64,000 nucleotides of DNA from Paraburkholderia edwinii (GCF_019428685.1 NZ_CP080096.1:2976001-3040000); one strand, 5' to 3'; positions 8,719 through 18,013 are shown, numbered from the stretch's first letter. The notes: generated by a model from the letters alone, not told the origin. Numbers and translations are program-made.

Positions 8719-10065
8719 ATGACCAGGGTATTCCATCGCGCGCCGCGCGCCACGTTACCGGTCGCGGTGGCGGGCGATGGCATCGAGATCGTCGACTCGC
8801 AAGGCAAGCGTTATATCGACGCAAGCGGCGGCGCGGCCGTATCGTGCCTCGGGCACAGCAACCAGCGCGTCATCGACGCAATCAGGCGCCAGGTCCAGCA
8901 GCTGCCGTACGCGCACACGTCGTTTTTCACCACTGAAGCCGCCGAGCAACTGGCCGGGCATCTCGTCGATGCAGCGCCCGCCGGCTTAAGCCATGTCTAT
9001 TTCGTATCCGGCGGTTCGGAAGCCATCGAAGCCGCGTTGAAGCTCGCCCGCCAGTACTTCGTCGAAAAGGGCGAGACGCAGCGGCGGCATTTCATTGCGC
9101 GACGCCAGAGCTACCACGGCAATACACTCGGCGCGCTCGCGATCGGCGGCAATGCATGGCGCCGCGAGCCATTCCTGCCGATCCTGATCGAAGCGCACCA
9201 TGTGAGCCCCTGCTTCGCGTATCGGGAACGGCACGCCGGCGAAAGCGACGAAGCGTACGCGCAACGTCTTGCCGACGAACTCGAAGCGAAGATCGTCGAA
9301 CTCGGTACCGATACGGTCGCGGCCTTCGTCGCCGAAACCGTGGTCGGCGCGACGGCCGGCGCCGTGCCGCCGGTGCGCGACTACTTCCGCAAGATTCGCG
9401 CCGTCTGCGACAAATACGGCGTGCTGCTGATTCTCGACGAGATCATGTCCGGCATGGGCCGCACCGGCTATCTGTACGCCTGCGAAGAAGACGGCGTCGC
9501 GCCGGACCTGTTGACCATTGCAAAGGGACTCGGCGCCGGCTATCAGGCGATCGGCGCGACGCTTGTCAGCGAAGATATCTATCGGACCATCGTCGGCGGA
9601 TCGGGGTTCTTTCAGCACGGGCACACGTATATCGGGCATGCGGCCGCGTGCGCGGCGGCGCTCGAAGTGCAGAAAGTAATTGCCGAAGAACGGCTGCTCG
9701 ATAACGTCAAGGCGCGTGGCGAACAGTTGCGTGCGCTGCTGCGCGAGCGCTATGCGAACCATCCGTATATCGGCGATGTGCGCGGGCGTGGTCTCTTTGT
9801 CGGCGTCGAACTCGTGCACGATCGCGCGACGAAGGCGCCGTTCGAGCCGCAGCACAAACTGCATGCGCTGATTAAAGGCGAAGCGATGCAGCGCGGGCTG
9901 ATGGTGTATCCGATGGGCGGCACGGTCGACGGCAAGCGCGGCGATCATGTGCTGCTTGCGCCGCCGTTTATCTGCACCGAACAGCAGATTGCGACGATTG
10001 TCGAGCGGCTCGACGGTGCGATCGGCGCCGCGCTGGCGAAGATCGGCGCGCCGCCGGCGCTATGA
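8719..10065 (+). CDS. class III pyridoxal-phosphate aminotransferase
   Basis: A 448-residue fold-type I aminotransferase of the acetylornithine/omega-amino-acid group. Landmarks are the PLP phosphate loop SGGSEAIEAALKLAR, the ring-stacking region RRQSYHGNTLGALA, the Asp of ILDEIMSGMGRTG that pairs with the pyridine nitrogen, and the Schiff-base lysine in LLTIAKGLGAGYQ. C-terminal GDVRGRGLFVGVEL and LLAPPFICTEQQI also fit. Amino donor is not readable from the sequence. The ATG has GGAGG upstream. It is followed at 31 bp by the carboxymuconolactone-decarboxylase-like gene and probably regulated by the RpiR protein. Confidence 0.9.
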   Translation: MTRVFHRAPRATLPVAVAGDGIEIVDSQGKRYIDASGGAAVSCLGHSNQRVIDAIRRQVQQLPYAHTSFFTTEAAEQLAGHLVDAAPAGLSHVYFVSGGSEAIEAALKLARQYFVEKGETQRRHFIARRQSYHGNTLGALAIGGNAWRREPFLPILIEAHHVSPCFAYRERHAGESDEAYAQRLADELEAKIVELGTDTVAAFVAETVVGATAGAVPPVRDYFRKIRAVCDKYGVLLILDEIMSGMGRTGYLYACEEDGVAPDLLTIAKGLGAGYQAIGATLVSEDIYRTIVGGSGFFQHGHTYIGHAAACAAALEVQKVIAEERLLDNVKARGEQLRALLRERYANHPYIGDVRGRGLFVGVELVHDRATKAPFEPQHKLHALIKGEAMQRGLMVYPMGGTVDGKRGDHVLLAPPFICTEQQIATIVERLDGAIGAALAKIGAPPAL

Positions 10066-10096
10066 TGGGTGCGCTCTCCTTCACTTCGACCCGACC

Positions 10097-10651
10097 ATGA
10101 GCCAAAGACTTCCGCAATTCCAGGCCGCCACGGCCACCGACGAACAGAAGGCGGTTCTCCAGGACATCCTGAGCGGCCCGCGCGGCAATCTCAACGGCCC
10201 GTTTCTCGGCTGGATTTTCAGCCCGGAGCTCGCGCAGCATGCGCAGCGTCTGGGGGCGTTCTGCCGGTATCAGACTGGCTTGCCGCTACGCCTGTCGGAA
10301 TTGGCGATTCTTGTCACGGCCGCGCGCTGGCAGGCGCAGGCCGAGTGGTACATCCACTATCCGATCGCCATGCAGGCGGGCCTGCCGGCCGACGTCGCCG
10401 AGGCGATTCGCATCGGTCTCGAACCGAAGTTCGCCGATGAAGACGACAAGCTGATCTACCGGTTCGCCACCGAACTGTACCAAGCAAAGCGCGTGTCGGA
10501 TGCTACCTATAAACAGGCGGCCGACCGCTTCGGCCATACGGTCGTCGTTAATCTTGTCGGCCTGCTTGGTTACTACGCGCTGGTTGCGATGACGCTCAAT
10601 GTGTTCGAGATGCGCGCGGAAGGCCAGGACTCGCTGCCGTTCCACGAGTGA
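10097..10651 (+). CDS. carboxymuconolactone decarboxylase-like protein
   Basis: A 184-residue all-helical protein from the ATG at 10097. The core GLPLRLSELAILVTAARWQAQAEW..H is the CMD family signature (E..L..LV.A..W....EW..H) and is followed by AMQAGLP. The CxxC redox pair of AhpD-like members is absent, so it resembles the decarboxylase or hydrolase-like members rather than AhpD. No clear Shine-Dalgarno sequence precedes the start. It lies 31 bp after the aminotransferase and probably shares its transcript, which ends at the hairpin at 10674. Confidence 0.8.
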   Translation: MSQRLPQFQAATATDEQKAVLQDILSGPRGNLNGPFLGWIFSPELAQHAQRLGAFCRYQTGLPLRLSELAILVTAARWQAQAEWYIHYPIAMQAGLPADVAEAIRIGLEPKFADEDDKLIYRFATELYQAKRVSDATYKQAADRFGHTVVVNLVGLLGYYALVAMTLNVFEMRAEGQDSLPFHE

Positions 10652-10673
10652 GTAAGCGTTAGAAGCAAACGCT

Positions 10674-10703
10674 GCGCGCCACCGTCCGGTGGCGCGCCTT
10701 TAT
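10674..10703 (+). terminator. intrinsic terminator
   Basis: A perfect 10-bp stem GCGCGCCACC / GGTGGCGCGC with a four-base loop GTCC, followed by CTTTATT. It ends the rightward RpiR-side operon and overlaps the end of the leftward binding-protein gene by a base or so. Confidence 0.8.
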
Positions 10704-11597
10704 TCATTCGAACGCCTTGTCGTTAGGGTTCGCGTAAAGCTTCTCCATCGTCTGGCTCATCGGGAAATCGAAGTTGATCCCTTTCGGCGGCACCGGTTTC
10801 ATAAACCATTTGTCGTACATCGTTTTGATCTCGCCGCTTTTCATGATCTGCGTCATCGTATCGTCGACGAGCTTGCGGAATTCGGGGTCGTCCTTGCGCA
10901 TCATAAAGCCGTACGCCTCCGACGATTGCGGCGTGCCGACGATCACCCAGTCGGACGGTTTCGACGTTAGCGAGCGCGTGCCGGCGAGCAGCACGTCGTC
11001 CATCATGTACGCCACCGCGCGGCCCGTTTCGAGCATCGCGCGGCCTTCGCCGTAGTCCTTCGCGCTAACGATCTGCATATTCATTTTCTTCTCCTCGTTC
11101 ATCTTGCGGAGAATGCGCTCGGACGTCGTGCCCTGATTGGTCACCACCACCTTGCCGGCGAGATCGGGAAAGTCCTTGATGCCGGAGTCTTTGCGCGTCA
11201 GGAGGCGAGTGGTCGCCACGAAAAATGTATCGGAAAACGCGACCTGATTTTGCCGCGATGTCAGGTTCGTCGTGACGCCGCATTCGAGGTCGACAGTGCC
11301 GTTCTGCACGAGCGACATGCGGTTTTGCGAGGTCACCGGAATAAAGCGCACGCGCATGTCGGGACGTTTCGTCTTTGTCTTGACCGCGTCGATCACCTTG
11401 TTGCAGATGTCTTGCGAAAAACCGATCACGTCGTTATTCGCGTCCATGTACGAAAACGGAATCGACGTCTCGCGATGGCCGATCGCGATCAGGTTGACGC
11501 TCTGCACCTTTGAAAGCGTCGACGCGGTGTCGTCGGCGCGGGCGCCGGTCGAGAGCAGAGCGAGCGCGGCGAGCGCCAGCAGCGACGAACGTTTCAT
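10704..11597 (-). CDS. amino acid ABC transporter substrate-binding protein (GltI-like)
   Basis: A 297-residue periplasmic binding protein with a Sec signal peptide (MKRSSLLALAALALLSTGARA). The mature part is typical of the glutamate/aspartate group: PFSYMDANNDVIGFSQDIC, RFIPVTSQNRMSLVQNG, DLECGVTTNLTSRQ, GKVVVTNQGTTSERIL and VAYMMDDVLLAG. It delivers an acidic amino acid to a membrane permease, but no permease or ATPase gene is adjacent, so it is an orphan here. It converges on the aminotransferase operon; a link to the same substrate is possible but not shown. Confidence 0.88.
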   Translation of the reverse strand: MKRSSLLALAALALLSTGARADDTASTLSKVQSVNLIAIGHRETSIPFSYMDANNDVIGFSQDICNKVIDAVKTKTKRPDMRVRFIPVTSQNRMSLVQNGTVDLECGVTTNLTSRQNQVAFSDTFFVATTRLLTRKDSGIKDFPDLAGKVVVTNQGTTSERILRKMNEEKKMNMQIVSAKDYGEGRAMLETGRAVAYMMDDVLLAGTRSLTSKPSDWVIVGTPQSSEAYGFMMRKDDPEFRKLVDDTMTQIMKSGEIKTMYDKWFMKPVPPKGINFDFPMSQTMEKLYANPNDKAFE

Positions 11598-11762
11598 CGT
11601 TTTCCCCTTTGTGTTGCCCCGTACGATTGCGCACGCTCATACGGTTCGCATTCGCGTGTCGAATGACGGCGGACAACAGATGGTTCGCGGCACACGCGAT
11701 ATGAAACATATGTTGCCATGAATAAAATTCCGGCAACATATGGTTTCCACTAGGGAAACGAG

Positions 11763-11795
11763 CAAAAAAATGGCGCGCCCGACATTGGGTGCGCC
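11763..11795 (-). terminator. intrinsic terminator (leftward)
   Basis: On the minus strand GGCGCACCC and GGGCGCGCC pair in eight of nine positions around a short loop and are followed by A then seven T. It lies about 30 bp after the stop of the 358-residue leftward gene. Confidence 0.7.
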
Positions 11796-11822
11796 GCTCT
11801 TGAGCCGGAAAAGCCGTCTAAA

Positions 11823-12899
11823 TTACGCAAGCCTCAACCCACGCGCCGGCAGAATCTCCTGCACGATTGCAAAGCGCTGCTCCTTCACCGCGTCGTGAAA
11901 CTTGCGATAGTCGCTGCTTTCGAAGGTCTTCGAGTATTTCGGCTGCACCTTGCCGTCGTCCCTTACCTTGATGCCCGTCGCGATGTGCTTCCACGAGCCC
12001 GGGCCTTTTGCGACGTAGTCCGGTATGGTTTCCTGAATGCCAGGAATCGAGCCGGCCAGCACCGCATCGCGAATGACTTCAAGGCGCTTCATTTCATCCC
12101 GGTCGGTGTTGTTCGCGAGCAATTGCTGCAGCGCCGTTTTCGCGGCGGCCGACAGGCCTGGCTGACCGGCGAAATCGGCGGCCTGCGGCGCAACCCACGC
12201 CTGCACGACGCGGCATGCCATGTCCGCGGCCTCCATGAATTGCGGCAGGTTATCGCGGTGCACGGCTTCGTTCTTGCCGTTCACGTAATGCCATTTCGCC
12301 CACGGCAGGTCCGGGTAAGTCAGCGCAGCGCCATGACCGAGCGGCAGCGCACGCGTCAGCACATCGGACTGCAGTTTGTCGATCAGGTGTTCGGTGTAAC
12401 GCTCGATCCGTTCGAGCCAGTCTTCGCGTGTGCAATCGTCCGCTTCGAGGTGCGACACCTTGTTGTAGTCCGATTCGATGCCCGAGAAGCCCTGGTGTGC
12501 CCACGTATCGACGTAGGTGTGCAGCGTCGTGCCAAGCCGGTGCAGCGCATTGTCGGCGCCGCGGCGTTCGAGCGCGTGCCTCACGAGTTCACGCGCGACG
12601 TCGCTGTCGGGACGGCAGATCGCGCGTTGCTCGAGCGTTTTGCCGACGCCCGCAGGCAAAAAATGAAACGGCGTCCAGACGAGCCGGTTCAAATCGTCTT
12701 GCGTGTTCACGTAGTCGAACAGCTTGTGTGCCGATGCAAAGCGCTCGAATTGCTCGCCGCCGGCGAACCGCAGCAGCCCCGGTGTCGTTGCGTCGTCGAT
12801 GTACTGGCACGCGTGCGCGACAGTCTGTGCGTCCTTTGGGGACAACCCGCCGAGCCGTGTCGTGATGTAGACCACCCCGTAGTGGAAATCGATGTTCAT
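11823..12899 (-). CDS. DUF6765-type protein, possible zinc-dependent phospholipase C fold
   Basis: A 358-residue protein from the ATG at 12899, which has GGAGA nine bases upstream; a longer frame to 13046 lacks a ribosome site. The N-terminus MNIDFHYGVVYITTRLGG and DAQTVAHACQYIDDA, then LHRLGTTLHTYVDTWAHQGFSG, place a set of His and Asp residues (DFHY, H..QYIDD, LHTYVDTWAH) in the arrangement seen in zinc-dependent phospholipase C-like hydrolases. There is no signal peptide, so it is probably cytoplasmic. Assignment to DUF6765 is from memory of its N-terminus. Substrate unknown. Confidence 0.6.
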   Translation of the reverse strand: MNIDFHYGVVYITTRLGGLSPKDAQTVAHACQYIDDATTPGLLRFAGGEQFERFASAHKLFDYVNTQDDLNRLVWTPFHFLPAGVGKTLEQRAICRPDSDVARELVRHALERRGADNALHRLGTTLHTYVDTWAHQGFSGIESDYNKVSHLEADDCTREDWLERIERYTEHLIDKLQSDVLTRALPLGHGAALTYPDLPWAKWHYVNGKNEAVHRDNLPQFMEAADMACRVVQAWVAPQAADFAGQPGLSAAAKTALQQLLANNTDRDEMKRLEVIRDAVLAGSIPGIQETIPDYVAKGPGSWKHIATGIKVRDDGKVQPKYSKTFESSDYRKFHDAVKEQRFAIVQEILPARGLRLA

Positions 12900-13124
12900 T
12901 TGCTGTCTCCGTATGGTTATCTTTTGCTTTGCGCGGTGCGTCGGTCCCGTGCCACGCGCTGTGTAGGCACTGCCTAATACAAACTGCGACAAAACCACGA
13001 CAAAATCGCACCAACCCGCGGCAAGCTGCGGTGCAAACGACAACACCGATTCGCGAGCAGTGGCCTCATCCGGAAGTCGAATCAGCCACGCCCGCTTTTA
13101 ACTTCAACGGCATTAATCAATCAA

Positions 13125-14135
13125 TTAATCACGACGTTTTGATGAAAACGCCTCGCGCAGCGCCGCTGCCGACCGCTCGATCAACGCCTTCCCCGCATCG
13201 AGCGCGCCGGCAAACGACGCGAAGCCGTGGATCATCCCCTGCCAGCAGACATGTTCAACTTCAACTTTCGCCGCACGCAGTTTCGCCGCGTATTCATTGC
13301 CTTCGTCGCACAGCGGATCGTGATCGGCGGTGACGATCGTCACCGGCGCGAGACCGGTCAGATCGGTCGCGAACAGCGGCGAAACGTCGGGCGACGCACG
13401 GTCGATTCCCGACGGCAGCCACGCATCGTAGCGCTCTTTCATATCATTGCGGTCGACGAGAAAGGCAGGCGTGCCGAACGTCTGCCATGACGGTCGAGAC
13501 ATCGTCGCATCGGTGTTCGGATAAAGCAGTAGTTGCAGACGCAACGACATGCCGCTCGCCCGCGCGCGTTGCGCGACGAGCGCCGCCAGCAGACCGCCCG
13601 CGCTATCGCCGCCGACCGCGAGACGCGTGGCATCGACATCGATTTCAACGGCATGCACGGCGACCCATTGCAATGCAGCCCACGCGTCGTCCGTTGCAGC
13701 CGGGTACGGGTGCTCGGGAGCGAGCCGGTAGTCGACCGCAATCACGACACACTGCGCGCGATTCGCGAACGCGCGCATCAACACGTCGTGACTCTCGAGA
13801 TTGCCGGAGACGAAGCCACCGCCGTGATAGTAGAGCAACGCGGGCGCGCGGGAGATCGCCCCATTACCCGCGGCAGCATCCGTGCCGCCCGCACGATCGC
13901 CGCGTGGATCGTAGATACGCACGGGAATCGCGCCGCCGGGCCCCGGCAAAGTTCGATCCACCACCTTCGCCACCCCTTCCGGCATTCCGCGCGCCGGCGT
14001 GTGGCGCGCGCTTCGTGCGCGCGCGGCGGCAACACGTTCCGCAAAGGTCGACGGTACCGCCGACGCGGGTTGTGCGGCTACCTGTTGCCTCATCTGTTCG
14101 AGCAATGCCACCACTTGCGGGTCGAGTTCGTCCAT
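13125..14135 (-). CDS. alpha/beta hydrolase, hormone-sensitive-lipase family esterase
   Basis: A 336-residue protein from the ATG at 14135, which has a strong GGAGG eight bases upstream. It has the oxyanion motif YYHGGGFVSG at about residue 100, the nucleophile elbow GGDSAGGLL at about residue 175, the acid in TADHDPLCDEG and the catalytic His in QGMIHGFASFAG. These are the marks of family IV (HSL-like) carboxylesterases, which cleave short acyl esters. No signal peptide. It stands alone, followed by a 225-bp gap to the leftward DUF6765 gene. Confidence 0.93.
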   Translation of the reverse strand: MDELDPQVVALLEQMRQQVAAQPASAVPSTFAERVAAARARSARHTPARGMPEGVAKVVDRTLPGPGGAIPVRIYDPRGDRAGGTDAAAGNGAISRAPALLYYHGGGFVSGNLESHDVLMRAFANRAQCVVIAVDYRLAPEHPYPAATDDAWAALQWVAVHAVEIDVDATRLAVGGDSAGGLLAALVAQRARASGMSLRLQLLLYPNTDATMSRPSWQTFGTPAFLVDRNDMKERYDAWLPSGIDRASPDVSPLFATDLTGLAPVTIVTADHDPLCDEGNEYAAKLRAAKVEVEHVCWQGMIHGFASFAGALDAGKALIERSAAALREAFSSKRRD

Positions 14136-14393
14136 CGGTGTGGCCTCCGTCTGTTGTCGGAAACGATCGATTTCCACCTAACGCATGGCGCGCCCCGAAT
14201 ATTCCGCCCGGTGCGACGCACCCCGTGGCGTTTCGCTTCGCAATGCCGAACCTCGACGCGCGCAGGCGCCGCCGCCGGGCCGTGATCCGATTGAGCAGTT
14301 TCATGAGCCGCCGCGCCATTCACGCCGCCAGTGCGCGCCCCTAAAGTTCAGCCCATGCCGTCGCCGACGGAAACTTTTCTAGAGGTGTTAGCC

Positions 14394-14741
14394 ATGAAAC
14401 ATCTGAATCGCGCTCTTATCGTCGCATCGCTCGTCATCGCTCCTTTCGCTGCTCATGCAGCTGATATCGCGCCGCTTACTCGCGCTCAGGTGCGCGCCGA
14501 GCTGATCCAGGCCGAACAGAACGGGACGTATCCGACCAGCAAGGTGCACTACCCGGACGCGCAGCCGGATGCGGCCACCGTCTATGTCGCAAATCGCGCG
14601 GCCGCCAAAGCCGCTGCCAATAGCGCGTACGGCGGCTCGGTTGCCGGCAGCTCCGCTACCGGTGCGCCCGCGGTTTCAGGTGGCGGCGGCGCGGTATCGA
14701 GCGAGCGCCCGCAGTTCGGCAACCTGTATAGCCACCATTAA
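14394..14741 (+). CDS. DUF4148 domain exported protein
   Basis: A 115-residue protein from the ATG at 14394 (AGAGGTG upstream). It has a signal peptide MKHLNRALIVASLVIAPFAAHA and the DUF4148 core LTRAQVRAELIQAEQNGTYP, followed by a Gly/Ser/Ala-rich tail. DUF4148 proteins are small secreted or periplasmic proteins found in many copies in Burkholderia and are often induced by stress. It lies 29 bp before the DUF417 gene, which suggests one transcript. Confidence 0.88.
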   Translation: MKHLNRALIVASLVIAPFAAHAADIAPLTRAQVRAELIQAEQNGTYPTSKVHYPDAQPDAATVYVANRAAAKAAANSAYGGSVAGSSATGAPAVSGGGGAVSSERPQFGNLYSHH

Positions 14742-14770
14742 GTTTTTGAACAACGCAAAGAGGAATACAC

Positions 14771-15265
14771 ATGAACACACTGATCAACAATCTGGCCCGA
14801 ACCGGCCTGATGAAACAGGACTTCACGTATCACGTCGTCCGCGCATCGATGGTGCTGATCTTCGCTTTTTTCGGGTACCAGAAATGGTTCCAATATGAAG
14901 CGCAAGTGCTCATTCCGTATATCAGCCACGGACCGCTGATTTTCTGGCTGTACCCGGTGTTCGGCATTCGCGGCGCCAGCTGGTTTCTCGGCGTATCCGA
15001 GTGGTTCTTCGGCGCGCTGCTGTTTATCGGCTTCTGGAACAAGCGCATCGGTGTGCTCGGCGCACTCGGCTCGATCGCGACCTTCGTCGGCACTGTGACG
15101 ATCATTCCATTCATGCCTGACGGCTGGGCCGCATCGGCCGGCGGCTTCCCCGCGATGGTCGGCAATGTGCCGTTCCTGATGAAGGATGTCGTGCTGCTCG
15201 CGGTGTCGGTCTATCTGCTCAAGGAAGACGTGGCGCGAGTGCTTGCCGAACGGCGCACGAAATAA
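14771..15265 (+). CDS. DUF417 (YkgB/RclC-type) inner membrane protein
   Basis: A 164-residue protein with four predicted membrane segments: VLIFAFFGYQKWF, FWLYPVFGI with ASWFLGV, WFFGALLFIGFW, LGALGSIATFVGTVTIIPF, and a final MKDVVLLAVSVYLL. The conserved YQKW, EWFFG and FLMKDVVLL motifs identify DUF417, the family of E. coli YkgB/RclC, which is linked to reactive chlorine resistance. A role against oxidative stress is an inference. It shares a probable operon with the DUF4148 gene. A 12-bp hairpin follows at 15357. Confidence 0.88.
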   Translation: MNTLINNLARTGLMKQDFTYHVVRASMVLIFAFFGYQKWFQYEAQVLIPYISHGPLIFWLYPVFGIRGASWFLGVSEWFFGALLFIGFWNKRIGVLGALGSIATFVGTVTIIPFMPDGWAASAGGFPAMVGNVPFLMKDVVLLAVSVYLLKEDVARVLAERRTK

Positions 15266-15356
15266 GGCGAGGAGACCAGGCAGAAAGACAAAGCGAGGAG
15301 ACGATCGGCCGAAAACGCTAACGCGTAACAAAGCCGGTAGATGGAGGTTGGTTTGA

Positions 15357-15387
15357 GGGCGCGTGCAATTGACTGTTGCACGCGCCC
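15357..15387. terminator. bidirectional hairpin between convergent genes
   Basis: GGGCGCGTGCAA and its exact complement TTGCACGCGCCC enclose the loop TTGACTG, giving a perfect 12-bp stem. No T-run follows on either side, so it is a terminator-like or RNA-end-protecting hairpin rather than a classical terminator. Confidence 0.45.
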
Positions 15388-15421
15388 TTCGGCCATTTGA
15401 ATGCCTTGAAACGTTGGAGGC

Positions 15422-16744
15422 TTAGAACAGATACATTCCGGCGACAAAAATAACGCCTGAAAACAGCAGCGCCGTCACGCAATAGCCCATGATGTCGCGT
15501 ACGCCAAGACCCGCGATCGCGAGCGCCGGCAGCGCCCAGAATGGCTGCGCCATATTGGTCCACGCTTCGCCGTACGCAATCGCCATGGCCGACTTGCCGA
15601 GATCCGCACCGAGCGCCTGCGCGGCCGGCATCACGAACGGACCCTGCACGACCCAGTGACCGCCGCCGCTAGGCACCGCAAAGTTGATCACGGCCGAACT
15701 CAGGAACGCGAGCAGCGGGAACGTGTGCACGTTCGCGATATCGACAAACCATTTCGTGATTACGCCAGCGAGTCCCGAGTGATCCATCAGCGCCTGAATG
15801 CCGGCGTAGAACGGGAACTGGATCATGATGCCCGATGCGCCGCGCGCCGCCGCGGCTACCGCGCGCGCATACGCCATCGGCGTCTTGTGCAGCAGCATGC
15901 CGGTTGCGAGGAACACGAGGTTCACCGTATCGATATCGAGCGTGAAGCCCTTCGTCACCGTACGCACGACGAGGAAGCCGTAGCAGACCAGCGCGACGAG
16001 AATGGCGAGGAAGCGGCTTTCCTCGAGCCGTTCGGCGAGCGTCGCATTCGCGGGCAGCTTGCGTTCGACGGTCGGCGGTTCTTCGAGCAGCGCCGGATCG
16101 ACCGCGACCACATCCTGCGGCTTCGGCATCATCAAACGCGCGAGAATCGGCAGCAGCACGATCAGGCCGAACGTGATGAACGCGTTATAGCCGGTGAAAA
16201 TCGTATGCGACACCGGGATCAGGCCAATGGTCTTCTCCATCGGATTGCCCTTGGTCGCCGCGACGAGCGGCACCGAGCCGGACAGGCCACCGTGCCACGT
16301 CAGAAAGCCCATATACGCGCACGCGACGAGCAGCCGATAGTCGGTGCCCTTCACGCGCCGCGCGACTTCACGCGAGAGCATCGCGCCGAGCACGAGCCCG
16401 AAGCCCCAATTGATTGCGCACGCAACCGCGCCGACGAAGGCGACGAGCATCACGGCCTGCCCCGGCGTGCGCGCCGAGTTCGCGAGCGCGACCAGCATCC
16501 GCTTGACGGGGCCCGAGCTCGCGAGCGCATGGCCGGTGACGAGAATCATCGCCATCTGCATCGAGAACGCGAGCAGATTCCAGAAGCCCGCGCCCCATAG
16601 TGAAATCAGTTCGACGGGCGGCTTCGGCGTGAGACCGAACGCGAGCGCGAAGGTCGCGATGGTCAGGAAGATGGCGAAAATCAAAGGGTCAGGAAGCACG
16701 CGGTGCACGACCTGCGTGAAAAACTGCGAGATGCGCTGAATCAA
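15422..16744 (-). CDS. atoE: short-chain fatty acid transporter (AtoE family)
   Basis: A 440-residue membrane protein with about ten to twelve hydrophobic segments. The start VLPDPLIFAIFLTI, the stretch GAGFWNLLAFSMQMAMILVTG, GAMLSREVARRVKG and the C-terminal FAVPSGGGHWVVQGPFV and GEAWTNMAQPFWALP belong to the AtoE family, which takes up butyrate and other short-chain fatty acids. Translation begins at a TTG at 16744 with AAGGAG upstream. No acyl-CoA transferase lies next to it, so it is a single-gene unit. Confidence 0.92.
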   Translation of the reverse strand: MIQRISQFFTQVVHRVLPDPLIFAIFLTIATFALAFGLTPKPPVELISLWGAGFWNLLAFSMQMAMILVTGHALASSGPVKRMLVALANSARTPGQAVMLVAFVGAVACAINWGFGLVLGAMLSREVARRVKGTDYRLLVACAYMGFLTWHGGLSGSVPLVAATKGNPMEKTIGLIPVSHTIFTGYNAFITFGLIVLLPILARLMMPKPQDVVAVDPALLEEPPTVERKLPANATLAERLEESRFLAILVALVCYGFLVVRTVTKGFTLDIDTVNLVFLATGMLLHKTPMAYARAVAAAARGASGIMIQFPFYAGIQALMDHSGLAGVITKWFVDIANVHTFPLLAFLSSAVINFAVPSGGGHWVVQGPFVMPAAQALGADLGKSAMAIAYGEAWTNMAQPFWALPALAIAGLGVRDIMGYCVTALLFSGVIFVAGMYLF

Positions 16745-17034
16745 CTGTCTACTCCTTGTCGCCTATTTAATTTGCACGCGATTCGCATGCGGCTTTGGAT
16801 ATGGCGGGTTTCCCCATGGTCATCCGGCGAGCCTTTCATTTTTCTTCATCGCGGCCGCCGGCAAGGGCAGAATTTTTGCATAAAACGGTCAGCCGCGTGC
16901 CCAAAGTATGCAAATCGCAAGGCTTACAGGTGTGGCAAACATCGGTGACAAACATCAGCGCCGCAAATGGATCTGGAACATTACGGCGCTGAAAACTATT
17001 ATCGACGCCATACCTTCTACGATCGGGAATCGTC

Positions 17035-17844
17035 ATGGGCAATGGCGCACCTTCGGCGGGGCTGGTGATCGGCGTGCTGGGCGGCATGGGGCCGCAGGCG
17101 ACCGCCGACTTTCTCATGAAGCTCACTGCCGCGACGCCTGCCGAATGCGAGCAGGACCATCTGCGCGTGCATATCGATTCGAACCCGAAAGTGCCGGACC
17201 GCAGCGAGGCGATCATGGGCCGCGGCGCGTCGCCGGGCGCGGTGCTCGCCGGGATGGCCGCCGGCCTCGAGCGCGCCGGCGCCGATTTTCTGGTGATGCC
17301 CTGCAATACCGCGCATGCGTTCGAGGCCGACATTCGCGCGGCGGTTAGCGTGCCCTTCGTCAGCATGATCGAGGAAACCCGCGCGGCCTGCGAACAGGCC
17401 TTCCCCGACGCAACGCGCTTCGGTCTGCTTGCGACGAGCGGGTGTGTCCATGCACTTCTCTATCAAAACGCTTTCACCCGCGCCGGTCGCCGCACGGTCG
17501 TTCTTGACGCTGCTGACCAGGAAAGCCTGATGGCCTTGCTGTACCGGGTCAAACGCGGCGACCGTTCCAACGCCGTGCGCGCTGCGATGCGCACCTATGG
17601 CGAAGGCTTGATCGACGCGGGCGCGGATATGGTTATCGCGGCCTGCTCCGAAGTCCCGCTCGTGCTGGCCGACGGCGATCTCACGCGGCCCGTGCTCGAT
17701 GCAACCGCGCTGCTCGCGCGGCGCTGCGTGCGCTACGCGTATGGCTTCGAGCCGCTGCCGGCCGCTCAACCAAGCGCTCAACCAGCCACACAACCAGCCA
17801 CACAACCAGGCGCACATCCCATCGCTTCGATGTCGGCTTCGTGA
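17035..17844 (+). CDS. aspartate/glutamate racemase family protein
   Basis: A 269-residue cofactor-independent racemase. The N-terminal VIGVLGGMGPQATADF and the two catalytic cysteines in MPCNTAHAF (about residue 86) and AACSEVPLV (about residue 203) are all present, so both proton-transfer steps should work. It interconverts L- and D-forms of aspartate, glutamate or a related amino acid. The last 30 residues are an Ala/Gln/Pro/Thr-rich tail encoded by tandem 12-bp units (see 17765). The next gene is a dicarboxylate/amino acid symporter on the same strand. Confidence 0.9.
   Translation: MGNGAPSAGLVIGVLGGMGPQATADFLMKLTAATPAECEQDHLRVHIDSNPKVPDRSEAIMGRGASPGAVLAGMAAGLERAGADFLVMPCNTAHAFEADIRAAVSVPFVSMIEETRAACEQAFPDATRFGLLATSGCVHALLYQNAFTRAGRRTVVLDAADQESLMALLYRVKRGDRSNAVRAAMRTYGEGLIDAGADMVIAACSEVPLVLADGDLTRPVLDATALLARRCVRYAYGFEPLPAAQPSAQPATQPATQPGAHPIASMSAS
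17765..17812 (+). repeat. 12-bp coding tandem repeat
   Basis: About four in-frame copies of a unit near CAACCAGCCACA encode SAQPATQPATQP at the very end of the racemase. The tail is not part of the family fold, so copy number should be free to vary. Confidence 0.75.
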
Positions 17845-18013
17845 CGCCAAACGCGGCTTCACTCGCTGTACCGCACCGTCATCCGATGCGGCGCATTGAA
17901 TTTTGGTCGATGAAGATACGGCTGCGGCACGCCCCGCAAGACCGCAAAAACCGGCGCGCCGCCCGTAACGCATAAGTCAATTTCAATGCGCATCCATGCG
18001 CGGGAGACAAAGC

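Noticed and set aside
12929-13333. Small rightward gene across the gap between the DUF6765 gene and the esterase
   Set aside because: It has no ribosome site and overlaps the 3' end of the esterase on the other strand; the translated product is low in complexity.
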